DNA of 64,000 nucleotides from Chrysomallon squamiferum (Eukaryota; Mollusca; Gastropoda; Neomphalida; Peltospiridae): NCBI GenBank assembly GCA_012295275.1, contig CM022671.1, positions 17,004,456 to 17,068,455 of the forward strand, read 5' to 3'. Shown piece by piece: positions 1 to 12,229 of this stretch (position 1 is its first letter; each line of letters starts with the position of its first letter). The notes under the pieces were generated by a model. It saw only the letters and a program-made list of their open reading frames with translations, ran no database searches and was not told where the DNA came from. The position numbers and the translations under genes were made by a program.

Positions 1-3000
1 GTAGAACACAACTATACCAATCAACAACCCACAACTGTACAAATTATCAACCCACCACAGAACACAACTATACCAATCAACAACCCACAACTGTACAAAT
101 TATCAACCCACTGTAGAACACAACTATACCAATCAACAACCCACAACTGTACAAATTATCAACCCACTGTAGAACACAACTATACCAATCAACAACCCAC
201 AACTGTACAAATTATCAACCCACAACCACAACTGTTATCAAACACAACTAACTATACCAATCAACAACCCACAACTGTACAAATTATCAACCCACAGTAA
301 ACACACAACTATAACCAATCAACAACCCACAACTGTACAAATTATCAACCCACAGTAAGAACACAACTATACCAATCAACAACCCTGTACAAATTATCAA
401 CCCACTGTAGAACACAAATTATGTACAACCCCACTGTAGAACACAACTATACCAATCAACAACCCACAACTGTACAAATTATCAACCCAATCAACAAACT
501 ATACCAATCAACAACCCACAACTGTACAAATTATCAACCCACTGTAGAACACAACTATGTCAAAACACAACTGTACAAATTATCAACCCACAGTAAACAC
601 AACATACCAATCAACAACCCACAACTGTACAAATTATCAACCCACTGTAGAACACAACTATACCAATCAACAACCCACAACTGTACAAATTATCAACCCA
701 CTGTAGAACACAACTATACCAATCAAAAACCCACAACTGTACAAATTATCAACCCACAGTAGAACACAACTATACCAATCAACAACCCACAACTGTAAAC
801 CCACTGTAGAACACAACTATACAATCAAAACCCACAACTGTACAAATTATCAACCCACAGAACACAACTATACCAATCAAACAAATTATCAACCCACAGT
901 AGAAACACAACTATACCAATCAAAACCCACAACTGTATTATCAACCCACTGTAGAACACAACTATACCAATCAACCCAAACCCAACCCAACACAACTGTA
1001 CAAATTATCAACCCACTGTAGAACACAACTATACCAATCAACAACCCACAACTGTACAAATTATCAACCCACTGTAGAACACAATATATCAACAACCCAA
1101 ACTGTACAAATTATCAACCCACTGTACACAACTATACCAATCAACAACCCACAACTGTACAAATTATCAACCCACTGTAGAACACAACTATACCAATCAA
1201 CAACCCACAACTGTACAAATTATCAACCCACAGTAGAACACAACTATACCAATCAACAACCCACAACTGTACAAATTATCAACCCACAGTAGAACACAAC
1301 TATACCAATCAACAACCCACATCAACCCACAGTGTACAAATTATCAACCCACAGTAAAACACAAACTATACCAATCAACAACCCACAACTGTACAAATTA
1401 TCAACCCACAGTAAAACACAACTATACCAATCAACAACCCACAACTGTACAAATTATCAACCCACAGTAGAACACAACTATACCAATCAACAACCCACAA
1501 CTGTACAAATTATCAACCCACAGTAGAACACAACTATACCAATCAATAACCAACAACAACCCACAACTGTACAAATTATCAACCCACTGTAGAACACAAC
1601 TATACCAATCAACAACCCACAACTGTACAAATTATCAACCCACTGTAGAACACAACTATACCAATCAACAACCCACAACTGTACAAATTATCAACCCACT
1701 GTAGAACACAACTATACCAATCAATAACCCACAACTGTACAAATTATCAACCCACTGTAGAACACAACTATACCAATCAACAACCCACAACTGTACAAAT
1801 TATCAACCCACTGTAGAACAAACTATAATCAACCCCACAACTGTACAAATTATCACCACTGTAGAACACAACTATACCAATCAACAACCCACAACTGTAC
1901 AAATTATCAACCCACAGTAGAACACAACTATACCAATCAACAACCCACAACTGTACAAATTATCAACCCACTGTAGAACACAACTATACCAATCAACAAC
2001 CCACAACTGTACAAATTATCAACCCACTGTAGAACACAACTATACCAATCAACAACCCACAACTGTACAAATTATCAACCCACTGTAGAACACAACTATA
2101 CCAATCAACAACCCACAACTGTACAAATTATCAACCCACTGTAGAACACAACTATACCAATCAACAACCCACAACTGTACAAATTATCAACCCACTGAAC
2201 ACAACTATACAAATCATAACCAATCAACAACCCACAACCCACTGTACAAATTATACCAATCAACAAAACCCACAACTGTACAAATTATCAACCCACTGTA
2301 GAACACAACTATACCAATCAACAACCCACAACTGTACAAATTATCAACCAACAATACCAATCAATAACCCACAACTGTACAAATTATCAACCCACTGTAG
2401 AACACAACTATACCAATCAATAACAACAACCCACAACTGTACAAATTATCAACCCAACAACTATACCAATCAACAACCCACAACTGTACAAATTATCAAC
2501 CCACTGTAGAACACAACTATACCAATCAACAACCCACAACTGTACAAATTATCAACCCACTGTAGAACACAACTATACCAATCAACAACCCACAACTGTA
2601 CAAATTATCAACCCACAGTAGAACACAACTATACCAATCAACAACCCACAACTGTACAAATTATCAACCCACAGTAGAACACAACTATACCAATCAACAA
2701 CCCACAACTGTACAAATTATCAACCCACTGTAGAACACAACTATACCAATCAACAACCCACAACTGTACAAATTATCAACCCACTGTAGAACCCAACAAC
2801 CCACAACTGTACAAATTATCAACCCACTAACTATACCAATCAACAACCCACAACTGTACAAATTATCAACCCACAGTAAAACACAACTATATCAATCAAT
2901 AACCCACAACTGTACAAATTATCAACCCACTGTAGAACACAACTATACCAATCAACAACCCACAACTGTACAAATTATCAACCCACAGTAGAACACAACT

Positions 3001-3345
3001 ATACCAATCAACAACCCACAACTGTACAAATTATCTACCCACTGTAGAACACACCTATACCAATCAACAACACACAACAACACACAACTGTACCAATTAT
3101 CAACCCACTGTAGAACACAACTATACCAATCAACAACCCACAACTGTACAAATTATCAACCCACTGTAGAACACAACTATACCAATCAACAACCCACAAC
3201 TGTACAAATTATCAACCCACTGTAGAACACAACTATACCAATCAACAACCCACAACACACAACTGTACAAATTATCAACCCACTGTAGAACACAACTATA
3301 CCAATCAACAACCCACAATCCCCACAACCACATCCACGTTAACAA
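1..3345. repeat. 56-bp tandem minisatellite array
   Basis: The whole stretch repeats a 56-bp unit that contains GTAGAACACAACTATACCAA, then TCAACAACCCACAACTGTAC, then AAATTATCAACCCACT. There are about sixty copies. Most are near-identical, with a common CTGTAG/CAGTAG variant and occasional deletions within a unit. The strand is strongly biased: the plus strand has almost no G. Because 56 is not a multiple of 3, reading frames rotate from copy to copy, so the short open frames on both strands are by-products. The array runs off the left edge of the window, so its full length is unknown. Confidence 0.98.
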
Positions 3346-3620
3346 ATCACTACTACACCAACCATCAACAAAATATAAGCTACATCAGCACACAACCCCC
3401 ACAACCACATCAACTTTAACAAATCACAACTATACCAACCATCAACAAAAACAACAATACACACAACTGCACCAAATACCAACACCAACTACACCAATAT
3501 CAACAACAAAACTACAAACAACTGCACCAACTATAATCAACAACAACACAGTTACATAAAACAATACCAACTATCAACAACAACAACAAAATAACATAAT
3601 TATATCAATCAGAAACACTG
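3346..3620. repeat. Degenerate continuation of the minisatellite
   Basis: The CAACAA/ACTATACCAA words continue in a scrambled, shorter and diverged form up to the CA microsatellite. This looks like the decayed edge of the 56-bp array. No gene is visible. Confidence 0.8.
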
Positions 3621-3630
3621 TGGCTCCACC

Positions 3631-3632
<2 letters not shown>

Positions 3633-3675
<43 letters not shown>

Positions 3676-3760
3676 CCACAAAGATTTACACATGTACATA
3701 TATATATATATACACCCACCTATACATACATATTAAACACACACACACAGTCCCACCAAT
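3633..3760. repeat. CA/TA simple repeats
   Basis: An (AC)n run at about 3633-3668 is followed by TA and further CA tracts. Confidence 0.9.
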
Positions 3761-4790
3761 CACCCACTCAAAAAATATGCATGTTTGTGTCTAAGCATCA
3801 TATTAAAAATATAAGTAATATAGACATACCTTAATATTTTATGAGATCATCGCTATTTTTTTTTTTTTTTTTAAGTTTTTTTTAAAAATACAACATTAAT
3901 ATAATTTACTGGCATTATCATTCAACAAGGACTGATTCTGTGTGTGTGTGTGTGCGTGCGTGTGTGTGTGTGTGTGTTTTATTGATCTGCTAAAACAGTC
4001 TATAAAAGCTATATATAAAATAAAATTATTTTGAAATGATGGCGGAGGTTTAAAACAATCAGTTGCTCATTAAGTTATTGATTTAAAAAGAGAAATCTGG
4101 TTTATCAGGAAAAACTGATGTATGACTAAGAAAAAAACCCCACATGAAATAAAGTATTTTTATACAGATACCACGCTCAACACTCCCACCCATGGATACA
4201 TGTACCGGATCTGCCTTTATTTCATGTGTGTGTGATTGTTAGCATGTTTATACAAGGTCGGAGTATATACATACAATTATAATGCAATTAAGGAATGTGT
4301 ATGTGTATAATGTAAATATCACATTATTTCACATTTCGACATCTGCTCCTTGACTCTTCAAATGCTGATGTGTCCTGCATTTTTTAAGAATAAATACAGT
4401 ATTTTTAAATGAAAATTTTGAATATTATTAATCACAGATTTCTTTACAGTGACTATATGATTATATCTATACAAAAATTAATTACCTATAACTTTAGCCA
4501 AAACATTTTTATTTCATGCAATTTTTTTAAGCTCCAGATTGGGTTTTTCATTCATAAATTCCTAATTATTTTAAGAGATCAGTTTAAAAAAGAAAAAAAG
4601 AAGAAAATAAAATAAGGACAGTTATAATTCCAAGATGAAACTTAGTCACAACTATTTACTATGTTAAATTTGAACGCTGTACACCAAACATTGCTACAGT
4701 AAGAAAAGTTAATTCTTATTCCACAAAACTATTAGAAAATGTTTCTGATTTCAAATAATTTGAAAGCTTTTTTTTTTTTTTTTTTTTTAT
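3761..4790. other. AT-rich noncoding DNA
   Basis: Contains a GT-rich tract at about 3940-3978 and poly-T tracts. The short open frame at 4409-4615 is low-complexity and lysine-rich with no recognisable domain. I see no gene. Confidence 0.6.
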
Positions 4791-4796
4791 GTTCAG

Positions 4797-5040
4797 CTGC
4801 TGGTTACCAAGTTAACCTCTAGGTCAAACATAGCTACTGTAAGGAAACCTTTATTATTTTCTTCCCTTTAACACCAAATCATTTCCTAGAGATGAGCCTC
4901 TTTGACCATATATCTATGATTTAATTTGAATTCATTTATTGTATATGTCTTTCTCGCAGACTTCGCGTGCATTTATCCTGTTCTTCTGTCACCACATTAA
5001 CTGGTGAAGGAAAGAAAGAAAAAATTCATTATTAATAAAT
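4797..5040. repeat. Direct duplicate of 10487-10700
   Basis: The stretch beginning GCTGGTTACCAAGTTAA, with TAGCTACTGTAAGGAAACC and a CTTCGCGTGCATTT core, recurs nearly unchanged at about 10487-10700. It marks the start of two tandem repeat units in the left cluster, each carrying one minus-strand cysteine-rich gene. Confidence 0.85.
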
Positions 5041-5199
5041 CTAAACAAAAATACACAGAGTACATGTACGAGTACTTAAAAGACAAATTAAAAATAGAAA
5101 AAAAAAATTTAAAAAGAAAAAGAATACACGTAGAAGTGTTTCAAAGAATGCTTCTAGTTATATACAGAACGTTTCTCAGATTTCAGTTGTAACTCGTAC

Positions 5200-5303
5200 T
5201 GAAATGGACAGAGAGGTGTGCGCCACAAAATTTAAAAAGTAGCCGATAGAGGATCGATTTACTACGAAGCCTGCCAGATTCTAAACAAGATTTTTCTTGC
5301 TTT

Positions 5304-5383
<80 letters not shown>

Positions 5384-5533
5384 AAATTATTAAATAAGAC
5401 ACTTTTCTGGAACTGTTTGTTAAACCTGGTTAAGCCAGATAGACCGCTGAACTGCTCTGTGTTTACAAAACGTCTCTAACAGTCAGTCGTTGATCGGAAG
5501 CATTTTTAAATCACTCACAAGATACTAACAACA

Positions 5534-5570
<37 letters not shown>

Positions 5571-7480
5571 ACATGTGCATATAATAAACACACACACACA
5601 CGCACATGGAATGGTGTACACAATTAAAAATAATTTTAAATCATTAATGGTTTTGTAACCTCTGTGAATCGACACCTAAGACTCGAACCGATTTCAAGCT
5701 ATATTCCAACATTTTTTTGTTTTTCATATTTTTTTTAGAAATATTTTGAGCAGTTAATACATTTTCATTTTGCAAGTAGTTATGTTTTCGGCTTTTTCAT
5801 CAGAAACATTTACTACAATTTCTATCCCAGGCTATTTAAATAATCCCACAGTGACAAACCTTTCAGTTGAAGCTGACGGGTCGGTAGATCGGTTAACACA
5901 TTTTTTAAAAAAATTTGACAATAGTGCAGCTCGCCACGATGCTTGGCTTTAAATCTATCCAGCAACATTTTTAACAGGATTTTCTGAATTACATGTGAGT
6001 TATTTCCTCTGCAGTACTCATGTAATCGTTTAGAAGTTTGCATCACTCTAGAAACATACTTAGACACAGAGTTTTAACTTTGTAAATTTGGGCTTGAAAA
6101 AATGGCCTGGTACCTTTCATCTGTTCCTATAAACTTTTTTTGTTTTAATATTTCTTTGGTTGTTGAGGACGTTTTAAATTTCATACTTTTGATTTATTCA
6201 TAAATTGCATTCAACTTCGTTTAATAGATACCATTCTGATTTATGTTTTTATTATTATTATTATTTTTATTCTTCTTCTTCTTCTTCTTCTTCTTATTAT
6301 TGTTATTATTCTTCTTCTTATTCTTCTTCTTCTTCTTCTTATTATTATTATTATTATTACATTTGTTTTTGTTATGAAATATCATACTTTTAAGCTGATA
6401 ACGTCAATGATACTGATTAATTCTAAATGAAAAGAAAGTTAAAAATAAATTATGTTCCAAAATGGTGAATAGATATTTAGTAAGTGAACTGAAAAATACA
6501 TTATGAAAGTGGTTGGATCTTTTAGTATAATTAAAATGATTTCCAGACTTACGAATGTAATTAAAACCAAGATCAGAAGAAAAAAAAAATACAAAGTTGC
6601 CGCCCATCTGCCACTTGTATTAAGAAAGTAAATTAACAAAAAAATCAAAATATTTTATTATTATTTTTTAAAACGTAGGATTTGTAATTTAAAACATTTA
6701 TCTTCAAAGTATTTTTTATTAATTTTTATTATACCCTTTCCAACAAATTTTTTTCAAAGATGTGAGCAAAATAACAAAAATTTAATTTAAAAATGTATTT
6801 CACACTCAGAATGAACAATGATATTGTAATTTAAACATTTATCATTTCATTTTATTTTTTATTATTTTACAATATTATTATTTTTTTTTTTCAATGAAAA
6901 ATAATAATTATATATTTCACCTTCCATTTTGGCTGTCACAGAGAAAAACAATTGATATTTGTTGACGAAAAGAGAACACAATTTTAAAATAAATACCAAT
7001 GGACAAGTTATCTTATACATATATCTAAAAAGTTATCAATCAAAATTTTGAAAGCACTGTTTTTGATTTTGTTTTTTACCTGCAAATAAAAATAAACTAA
7101 ACCAGAGAAACATTTTGTTAACCGAGTTGTTTTTTTTCAGTTCAGAGATAATAGATCTTAAAAGAAATATATCAGAATAATAATAATATTTGTGTATAAG
7201 TGGGATGAGGAATTTTTAAAAAACAAGAGCTTCTTTTAACATGTAGCCAAGTTGATAAATGTAAACAGACAGAAATAGGTTTATAATGAATCAGAGTATG
7301 TAGTGTGAGGGTTGGAGGAAATACAAATATATAAATATTGTAATAATGACTAAACGTTTTAATTAATAAACTAAACTATTTCACTGCAGTTTCACACTTC
7401 ACTGAAATCAAAGAATACGTTTTCATACTTCAGCACTAAAAACAGACAATCTTATAAATGTTGCAAATATTTATTGTCAT
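5200..7480 (-). repeat. Inverted copy of the right-array spacer
   Basis: In reverse complement this follows the spacers at about 44.3-47.1 kb, 53.8-55.8 kb and 59.2-61.4 kb. Shared landmarks are the block around 5822-6067 (compare 46315-46530 and 61130-61345), a trinucleotide repeat at 6248-6360 (compare the AAT repeats at 46.04 and 60.85 kb), a CGCCCATCTGCCAC motif at about 6600, and the 3' region of the cysteine-rich gene. The 81-residue frame at 5822-6067 is not treated as a gene, because the paralogous blocks carry indels that are not multiples of three. Confidence 0.8.
5308..5381. repeat. (TC)n microsatellite
   Basis: About 37 uninterrupted TC dinucleotides. The serine/leucine open frame across it is an artefact of the repeat. 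Confidence 0.97.
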
Positions 7481-7543
7481 TAAAATTAGATTGTATAAAT
7501 CCGAAAGTGAGATTTTCAACTGATTGAAATTGAGATTTTCGGG

Positions 7544-8898
7544 TCATCCAGTAAGTGGGCGCTTACATTCGAACTTGGGGGGCTGTGTTTTATCCGAGTG
7601 ACATTCTAGTCCAGGCTTGCATGGGCAGAGGTTCTGCATGTGACACGGTTCATTCTCCACACGATATAGGTCGCATGTTGCAAGTGCACCAGCATGCCCA
7701 TTGTTGTTACAGCAGGTACCTTCACCACATTCAGAATTGTGTCTACAGATATCTCCAAAACTTCCGACTCTTTCATGTGATCTTTTCACTGTGATGTCTA
7801 AAGTAATCACCTTCAAATGAATGAAAGAGTATTTGTTTCGACACACACACTGGATATTATTAGATTGTTTGTATCAAAAATTATTAGATGCTAAACCAGT
7901 AGATTACATTGAACATTAGTTGGTGGCTAAATCTATAAATATTTTTCACATAATGACATTAAGAAAGGAATCCTGATTCTGTAAGGAAACAGATAGCACG
8001 ACATATTTTAAACACAACATAACATTGGTGTATAACTGCAGCATAATTATGGTTTACTTGTACCAGAATGAATTAATAAATATTTAACAACGTCTAGCAT
8101 GAACATCAGATCAGTTATTGGGTATCAGAAAGAAGTATGGAAATCCTTAATGTAAAATTAAAGAGTCAGATAATATAAAAAATTTCGAAAGTTTATAAAA
8201 CCACAACGTAAAGAGCTGTACAAAATATAATCATTATATTTCATATAAGTTTACGATTTAATTCAAAAAGAAGATTTGTTTACAAAATTTGGGTGGATTG
8301 TAAACAGTTTCACCCATATCATATTTATGAAATGTTTCCTAGTTTACTGTTGTCAGCACTTAGAGATGTTTTATAAGCACCACCCCATAAACAGCATGAA
8401 AAATGTGCAGATTTATCAAACAATGTACTCCAGTGGTGGATAAATGAAATGAGTTAAATATTTTCTTTGAATCATATTCTTATGTGTTTAGTATTTACTA
8501 ATGAACGTATATAGAAGCAATAAAAAAAAGAAAAAAAAAAAAAAAAATTAAATAAATAAATAAAAAGAGAAAAAAAAAGAAAAAAAAAAGAAAAGCAAAT
8601 AAATGTACGGAAAATAAAATGGAAAGATTATATATCATCAGAATTAAAACAATGGCAAAAGGAAGAGATAAACTTGAACAAAATAAATAAATAAATAAAT
8701 AAATAATATTTTCTTCATTTTATTTATTTTATTTTATATTTTATTATTATTATTATTTTTTTTTTATAATACCAACAAAAATCAGCTTAACTTAAAAATA
8801 ATCGAAATAGAGTTAAATAAACTTTACGTTTAATAGTAATTTCTGTGTAACTATTTGGTACATACCACAGAGAAAATGGCCAGAGAGAGAAATTTCAT
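7544..8898 (-). CDS. Secreted ten-cysteine protein, prokineticin-like (copy 1)
   Basis: A two-exon gene. Exon 1 is 8866-8898 (33 nt, MKFLSLAIFSV) and ends at a GTATGT donor. Exon 2 is 7544-7810 and starts after TTTGAAG. The join is phase 0. The product is about 99 residues: a signal peptide split by the intron, a short ITLDITVKR stretch with a dibasic KR site, then a domain with ten cysteines spaced C-x5-C-G-x3-CC, C, C, CPC-x4-L-x-C, C. That order matches prokineticin, astakine and MIT1-like proteins, which are secreted signalling or toxin-type proteins. The actual ligand role is unknown. A TATA-like stretch lies about 50 bp upstream of the ATG, and AATAAA lies near 7470. The frame is intact. 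Confidence 0.8.
8520..8770. repeat. A-rich and AAAT/TTAT low-complexity stretch in the intron of copy 1
   Basis: Long A tracts, (AAAT)n at about 8684-8706 and T-rich runs lie between exon 2 and exon 1 of the minus-strand gene. Confidence 0.8.
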
Positions 8899-8944
8899 TG
8901 TAGAATGTTCCAGTATTCCTATCACTGATAAAATTAGAAGTGGC

Positions 8945-8960
8945 TTGAATATATATGCAT
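8945..8960 (-). promoter_or_regulatory. TATA-like core promoter of copy 1
   Basis: Read on the minus strand, a GT microsatellite runs into TGCATATATATTCAAGCC about 50 bp before the exon 1 ATG at 8898. The same TATA plus CAAGCC/GAAGCC arrangement precedes the other gene copies, which supports a real core promoter. Confidence 0.55.
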
Positions 8961-9613
8961 ACACACACACACACGATCAAATAACATTATGTATATTTTA
9001 GCAGTTGTTCATACAATATTTCCTAACCATTTAGAACAAAATTTTGTCATTTTATGATAATAAAAAAGTATCAAAAAAGGATTTTATGCTGCCATAACAT
9101 TTCCAAAGTTTATAATTTAAATTCATAATAATTAAACTTGTCGAATCTAAGGTTTATGTAATCTATCAAAGTAAGTCCGTAGTTATGTTCATAATCAGTT
9201 ATTCATAAAAAAAAAGAAAAAAAAAAAGGATTAAGGTTAAAGAAACAAAGAAACATTCAACGTAACCAGTTGTTCTGACGTTCAGGAATTATAACATCTT
9301 TATTTTTCTTCTGAGTATTAATTTTTACGCGTATGACCAACTGTTATTTTTGTATTTATGTTGTACAAGGATAATACAAAAATGAGAAATGCTACGAAAT
9401 TCCACGGGGTCACGGACAAAAGACTGTTTTATACTCGTCACGTTGTGCACTAACTTAGGGACATCGCAGATCTTTCAAACATCAACTAGAAGACGATTTA
9501 AAGAGAAAAGGAAAAACGTTTTATTCGTCGAATGTTTGCGAATGGTATGAAAAAAAAAGAAGAAGACATAAACAACTGTAAAACTGAGACAGACACACAG
9601 ATATATTTATCCA

Positions 9614-9875
9614 CGTGATGCGTATGTATGTTTGCGTGTCTGTATGCGTGCGTATGTGTGTGTGCCTGTCTGTGCGTGCGCATATGTGTATGTGCCTGTC
9701 TGTGCATGTGCTTATGTGTGTTAACGCGTGTGTGCGCATATATATATATATTGTATGTGTGCGTGGTTATATGTATACATACATACAGACAGACATACAT
9801 ACATACCTACATACATACAGACATACATACATGCATGCATACATACATACGTACGTGTGTGTGTGTCCCAGAGAT
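9614..9875. repeat. GT-rich and CATA tetranucleotide repeats
   Basis: Imperfect TG/TATG repeats are followed by (CATA)n with CAGA variants. Several overlapping cysteine- or histidine-rich frames on both strands arise from this repeat and are not genes. The flanking GAGATTCGACTTCTATCGCA recurs in inverted orientation at about 41.42, 48.64 and 57.03 kb. Confidence 0.9.
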
Positions 9876-10091
9876 TCGACTTCTATCGCACAAGAAAACT
9901 AAAGAGTTATAAAATATTGTTGAATCGGTGCAATTTTGAAAAATGTGTTCCGATATCGTAATACATAATTACTGGCGTACAGAAAATGACAGTTACTTTG
10001 TACATCAGAGAAAAATAAGTCAAAACAAAGATTCCTATCTTGATCAACTTTCTAGAGTATTCTTGGAAAACTCTAATACGTTTTGTTCTTG

Positions 10092-10092
10092 G

Positions 10093-10127
<35 letters not shown>
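10092..10127. repeat. (GTT)n microsatellite
   Basis: Twelve TTG/GTT units. The inverted paralogues at about 40.93 kb and 47.44 kb carry the matching (CAA)n. Confidence 0.95.
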
Positions 10128-10128
<1 letters not shown>

Positions 10129-10486
10129 TACCTTATAAAATTCCTACACCTGTAGTAAGCCATTTGTTTTGGGTTCACTGTTACAGTGAGTAACATTTAA
10201 AAAAACAAATCTATGAAGGAGAAATGAAATATTTATTAAGGAAAGATAAGAATTTTTAGAAAATATTTAAACTATGTTTAAATGGGTCTTTTGGACAGAT
10301 ATAACGACAGCATAACGGATATCTGTTAACTGTCACTATTTCATTTGCTAGTAACAAAACAAGTAAATGTTTTTATCAATACAAAGCAGGCACTAAATTT
10401 ATTTAACAACAATTTCTAAGTCATCTGATATTGTTCAGTACCTTGCTCATAAAGAACACAAAAAACATTCTCAAAAACATTGCTGG

Positions 10487-10700
10487 TTACCAAGTTAAAC
10501 TTGAACCTTTAGGTCAAACATAGCTACTGTAAGGAAACCTTTATTATTTTCTTCCCTTTAACTCCAAATCCTTTCCTCTTTGCCCATACATCTATGATTT
10601 AATTTGAATTCATTTATTTTATATGTCTTTCTCACCGTCTTCGCGTGCATTTCTCCTTTTCTTCCGTCATTACATTAACTGGTGAAAGAAATAAATCTAA
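10487..10700. repeat. Second copy of the block at 4797-5040
   Basis: A direct repeat of the left-cluster unit boundary (see the entry at 4797). It opens the unit that holds copy 2 of the cysteine-rich family. Confidence 0.85.
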
Positions 10701-11459
10701 ACAAAATTTTGAAAAGAAAAAAATGCAGAAATACATATACAAGTAGTTAAATAATACTACTAATAAAATTCTAGACAATTAACATTTTACACACAGTGTT
10801 AAATGTGAAACAATCCCAAGTTTCAAATACATTGTTATAACCATCATGGATGAAATTCTATCACATTTATATTTCATTTCATTATTATTTTGCTTAATGT
10901 TTCTTTAATTAGTGTTTAACTTTATTATTCCTCTCTCGAAATGCTATTAACAATACGATCACCTGTGTAATATTATGAAAATGAACGGCATCACTCACTA
11001 ACGACAGACCGTACATTGAATTTGTACATCCATTTTCAATAAACTTCTTGTTCACATTTTCAATCCCTCTTCACACAATGGCTTCAGGATGAAGGCTAAC
11101 AAAAGACAAAGATTAAAAGAACTGAAAGTGTTAATAGGGTCCACATTTCAATAACCTCCTAGACGTATAGTAAACCTTTCGTTTTGGATTCACTATTACA
11201 GTGAGTAAGATTTTTTTTTTTTTTTTTATATTCTGTGAAAGGAAAAATGAAATGTTAAGTAAGGAAAGGGAAGAATTTTTAGAAAAATTTTAAAGTTATC
11301 CTCAAAAGATTTTTTTTTTTTTTAAAAGATATGTAAACATGATAACAGATATCTGCTAGTTGTCACTATGTCTCATTGCCCAAGATTAGTTCTAAAACAA
11401 GTTTAATGAAAAAATGTCTGATGATCTACTATTCTACAGGAACAGTGATTTCATGGTGG

Positions 11460-12070
11460 CTGGAAAAAGAGTCACCGGAAAAAAGTCACAATTTAGTATT
11501 GGAAAAAAATGTCACAAAATGTATGGGCTTGTAGAGTACTGAACGTAAACCATAGTAATTGTTAAGTTTACTGGTTAGGCTAGATTAAAGAAAGAGGCTT
11601 CATATTGTCTAGGGGTGATGCTAAGGTCTACCTTACTGATTAGTATAGATTTAAACTAAGGGCTTCCTATTGTAAATGATTTATAAAATGTTCCAGGTTA
11701 AAATGTTTTTCATTATATATTCTCCAGCTTGCTCTAGTATCAGAAGTATGTTTAATATGGAAATTATTCATAGCAATAAGCGTGGTAACAAAATCTGTTA
11801 TAAGGGGTTCATGTATACCAAACATACAACTCGCAAAGGTTGTTCTGGAAATGCGTCAAAAGATCTAGACGTAATTGGCAGAATTTCTTCGTGGTACTGG
11901 GTGGAACATCTGCCTAAACCACTAACATTAAAATCAAAGAACATTAACAAAAAACTCTGACAAAATGTGTTTAATCTAGCTTTCATTTTTAATCTTAATT
12001 AAAAACTGTGACTTTTTTACCTGTGTTTTTGTTTTCTGTGACTTTTTTTCCTGTGACTTTTTTTGCTAGA
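11460..12070 (+). mobile_element. MULE-like element with terminal inverted repeats
   Basis: The left end reads CTGGAAAAAGAGTCACCGGA followed by AAAAAGTCAC. The right end, reverse-complemented, reads CTAGCAAAAAAAGTCACAGG followed by AAAAAAAGTCAC. These are clear inverted terminal repeats about 0.6 kb apart, with further TTGTGACTTTTTT sub-repeats inside. A FLYWCH-like frame lies between them. The related inverted sequence near 40.65 kb (GATGAAATCA next to AGAATATTTTCTG in reverse complement) appears to be the site without the insertion. FLYWCH genes often travel in Mutator-like elements, so I call it MULE-like. No transposase is present. Confidence 0.6.
11676..11960 (+). CDS. FLYWCH-like zinc-finger fragment within the element
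   Basis: A 94-residue frame. From about residue 31 it reads HSNKRGNKICYKGFMYTKH, the start of a FLYWCH-type zinc finger (a conserved serine/arginine-glycine stretch, then YxGxxY), but the usual W-x-C and C-terminal H-x-H ligands are not evident. It is therefore partial or decayed. It is probably the remnant of a transposon-captured DNA-binding gene. A functional host gene is unlikely at this length. Confidence 0.45.
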   Translation: MIYKMFQVKMFFIIYSPACSSIRSMFNMEIIHSNKRGNKICYKGFMYTKHTTRKGCSGNASKDLDVIGRISSWYWVEHLPKPLTLKSKNINKKL

Positions 12071-12166
12071 ATCGTTTTCATCCAAGAATATTTTGTGATC
12101 ATTCACTGGTGCATCTTCTACCACCGCACAGTGGAATTATTTGTTATTCAAGACAATCAAATATAC

Positions 12167-12167
<1 letters not shown>

Positions 12168-12223
<56 letters not shown>
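12168..12223. repeat. (AAT)n microsatellite
   Basis: About eighteen units. The poly-asparagine frame across it is an artefact. Confidence 0.96.
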
Positions 12224-12224
<1 letters not shown>

Positions 12225-12229
12225 TTACT

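Noticed and set aside
1-3345. Possible CRISPR-like repeat array
   Set aside because: The whole 56-bp unit repeats with no unique spacers, and the context is animal genomic DNA. It is a minisatellite.
421-3345. Short open frames within the minisatellite on both strands
   Set aside because: They are translations of the repeat unit. The unit is not a multiple of three, and there is no start context, domain or splice plan.
5822-6067. An 81-residue minus-strand frame with apparent homologues at 46315 and 61130
   Set aside because: The homologous blocks differ by indels that are not multiples of three and one is truncated at 55.7 kb, so conservation is at DNA level from segmental duplication.
7555-7794. 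A 79-residue plus-strand frame
   Set aside because: Antisense shadow of exon 2 of copy 1. The minus frame carries the conserved ten cysteines and the splice acceptor. The same applies at 62826-63056 for copy 7.
9498-9961. Cysteine- and histidine-rich frames that look like small secreted peptides
   Set aside because: They are produced by GT and CATA microsatellites. The same holds at 41354-41824, 48626-48841, 57014-57235 and 61710-61965.
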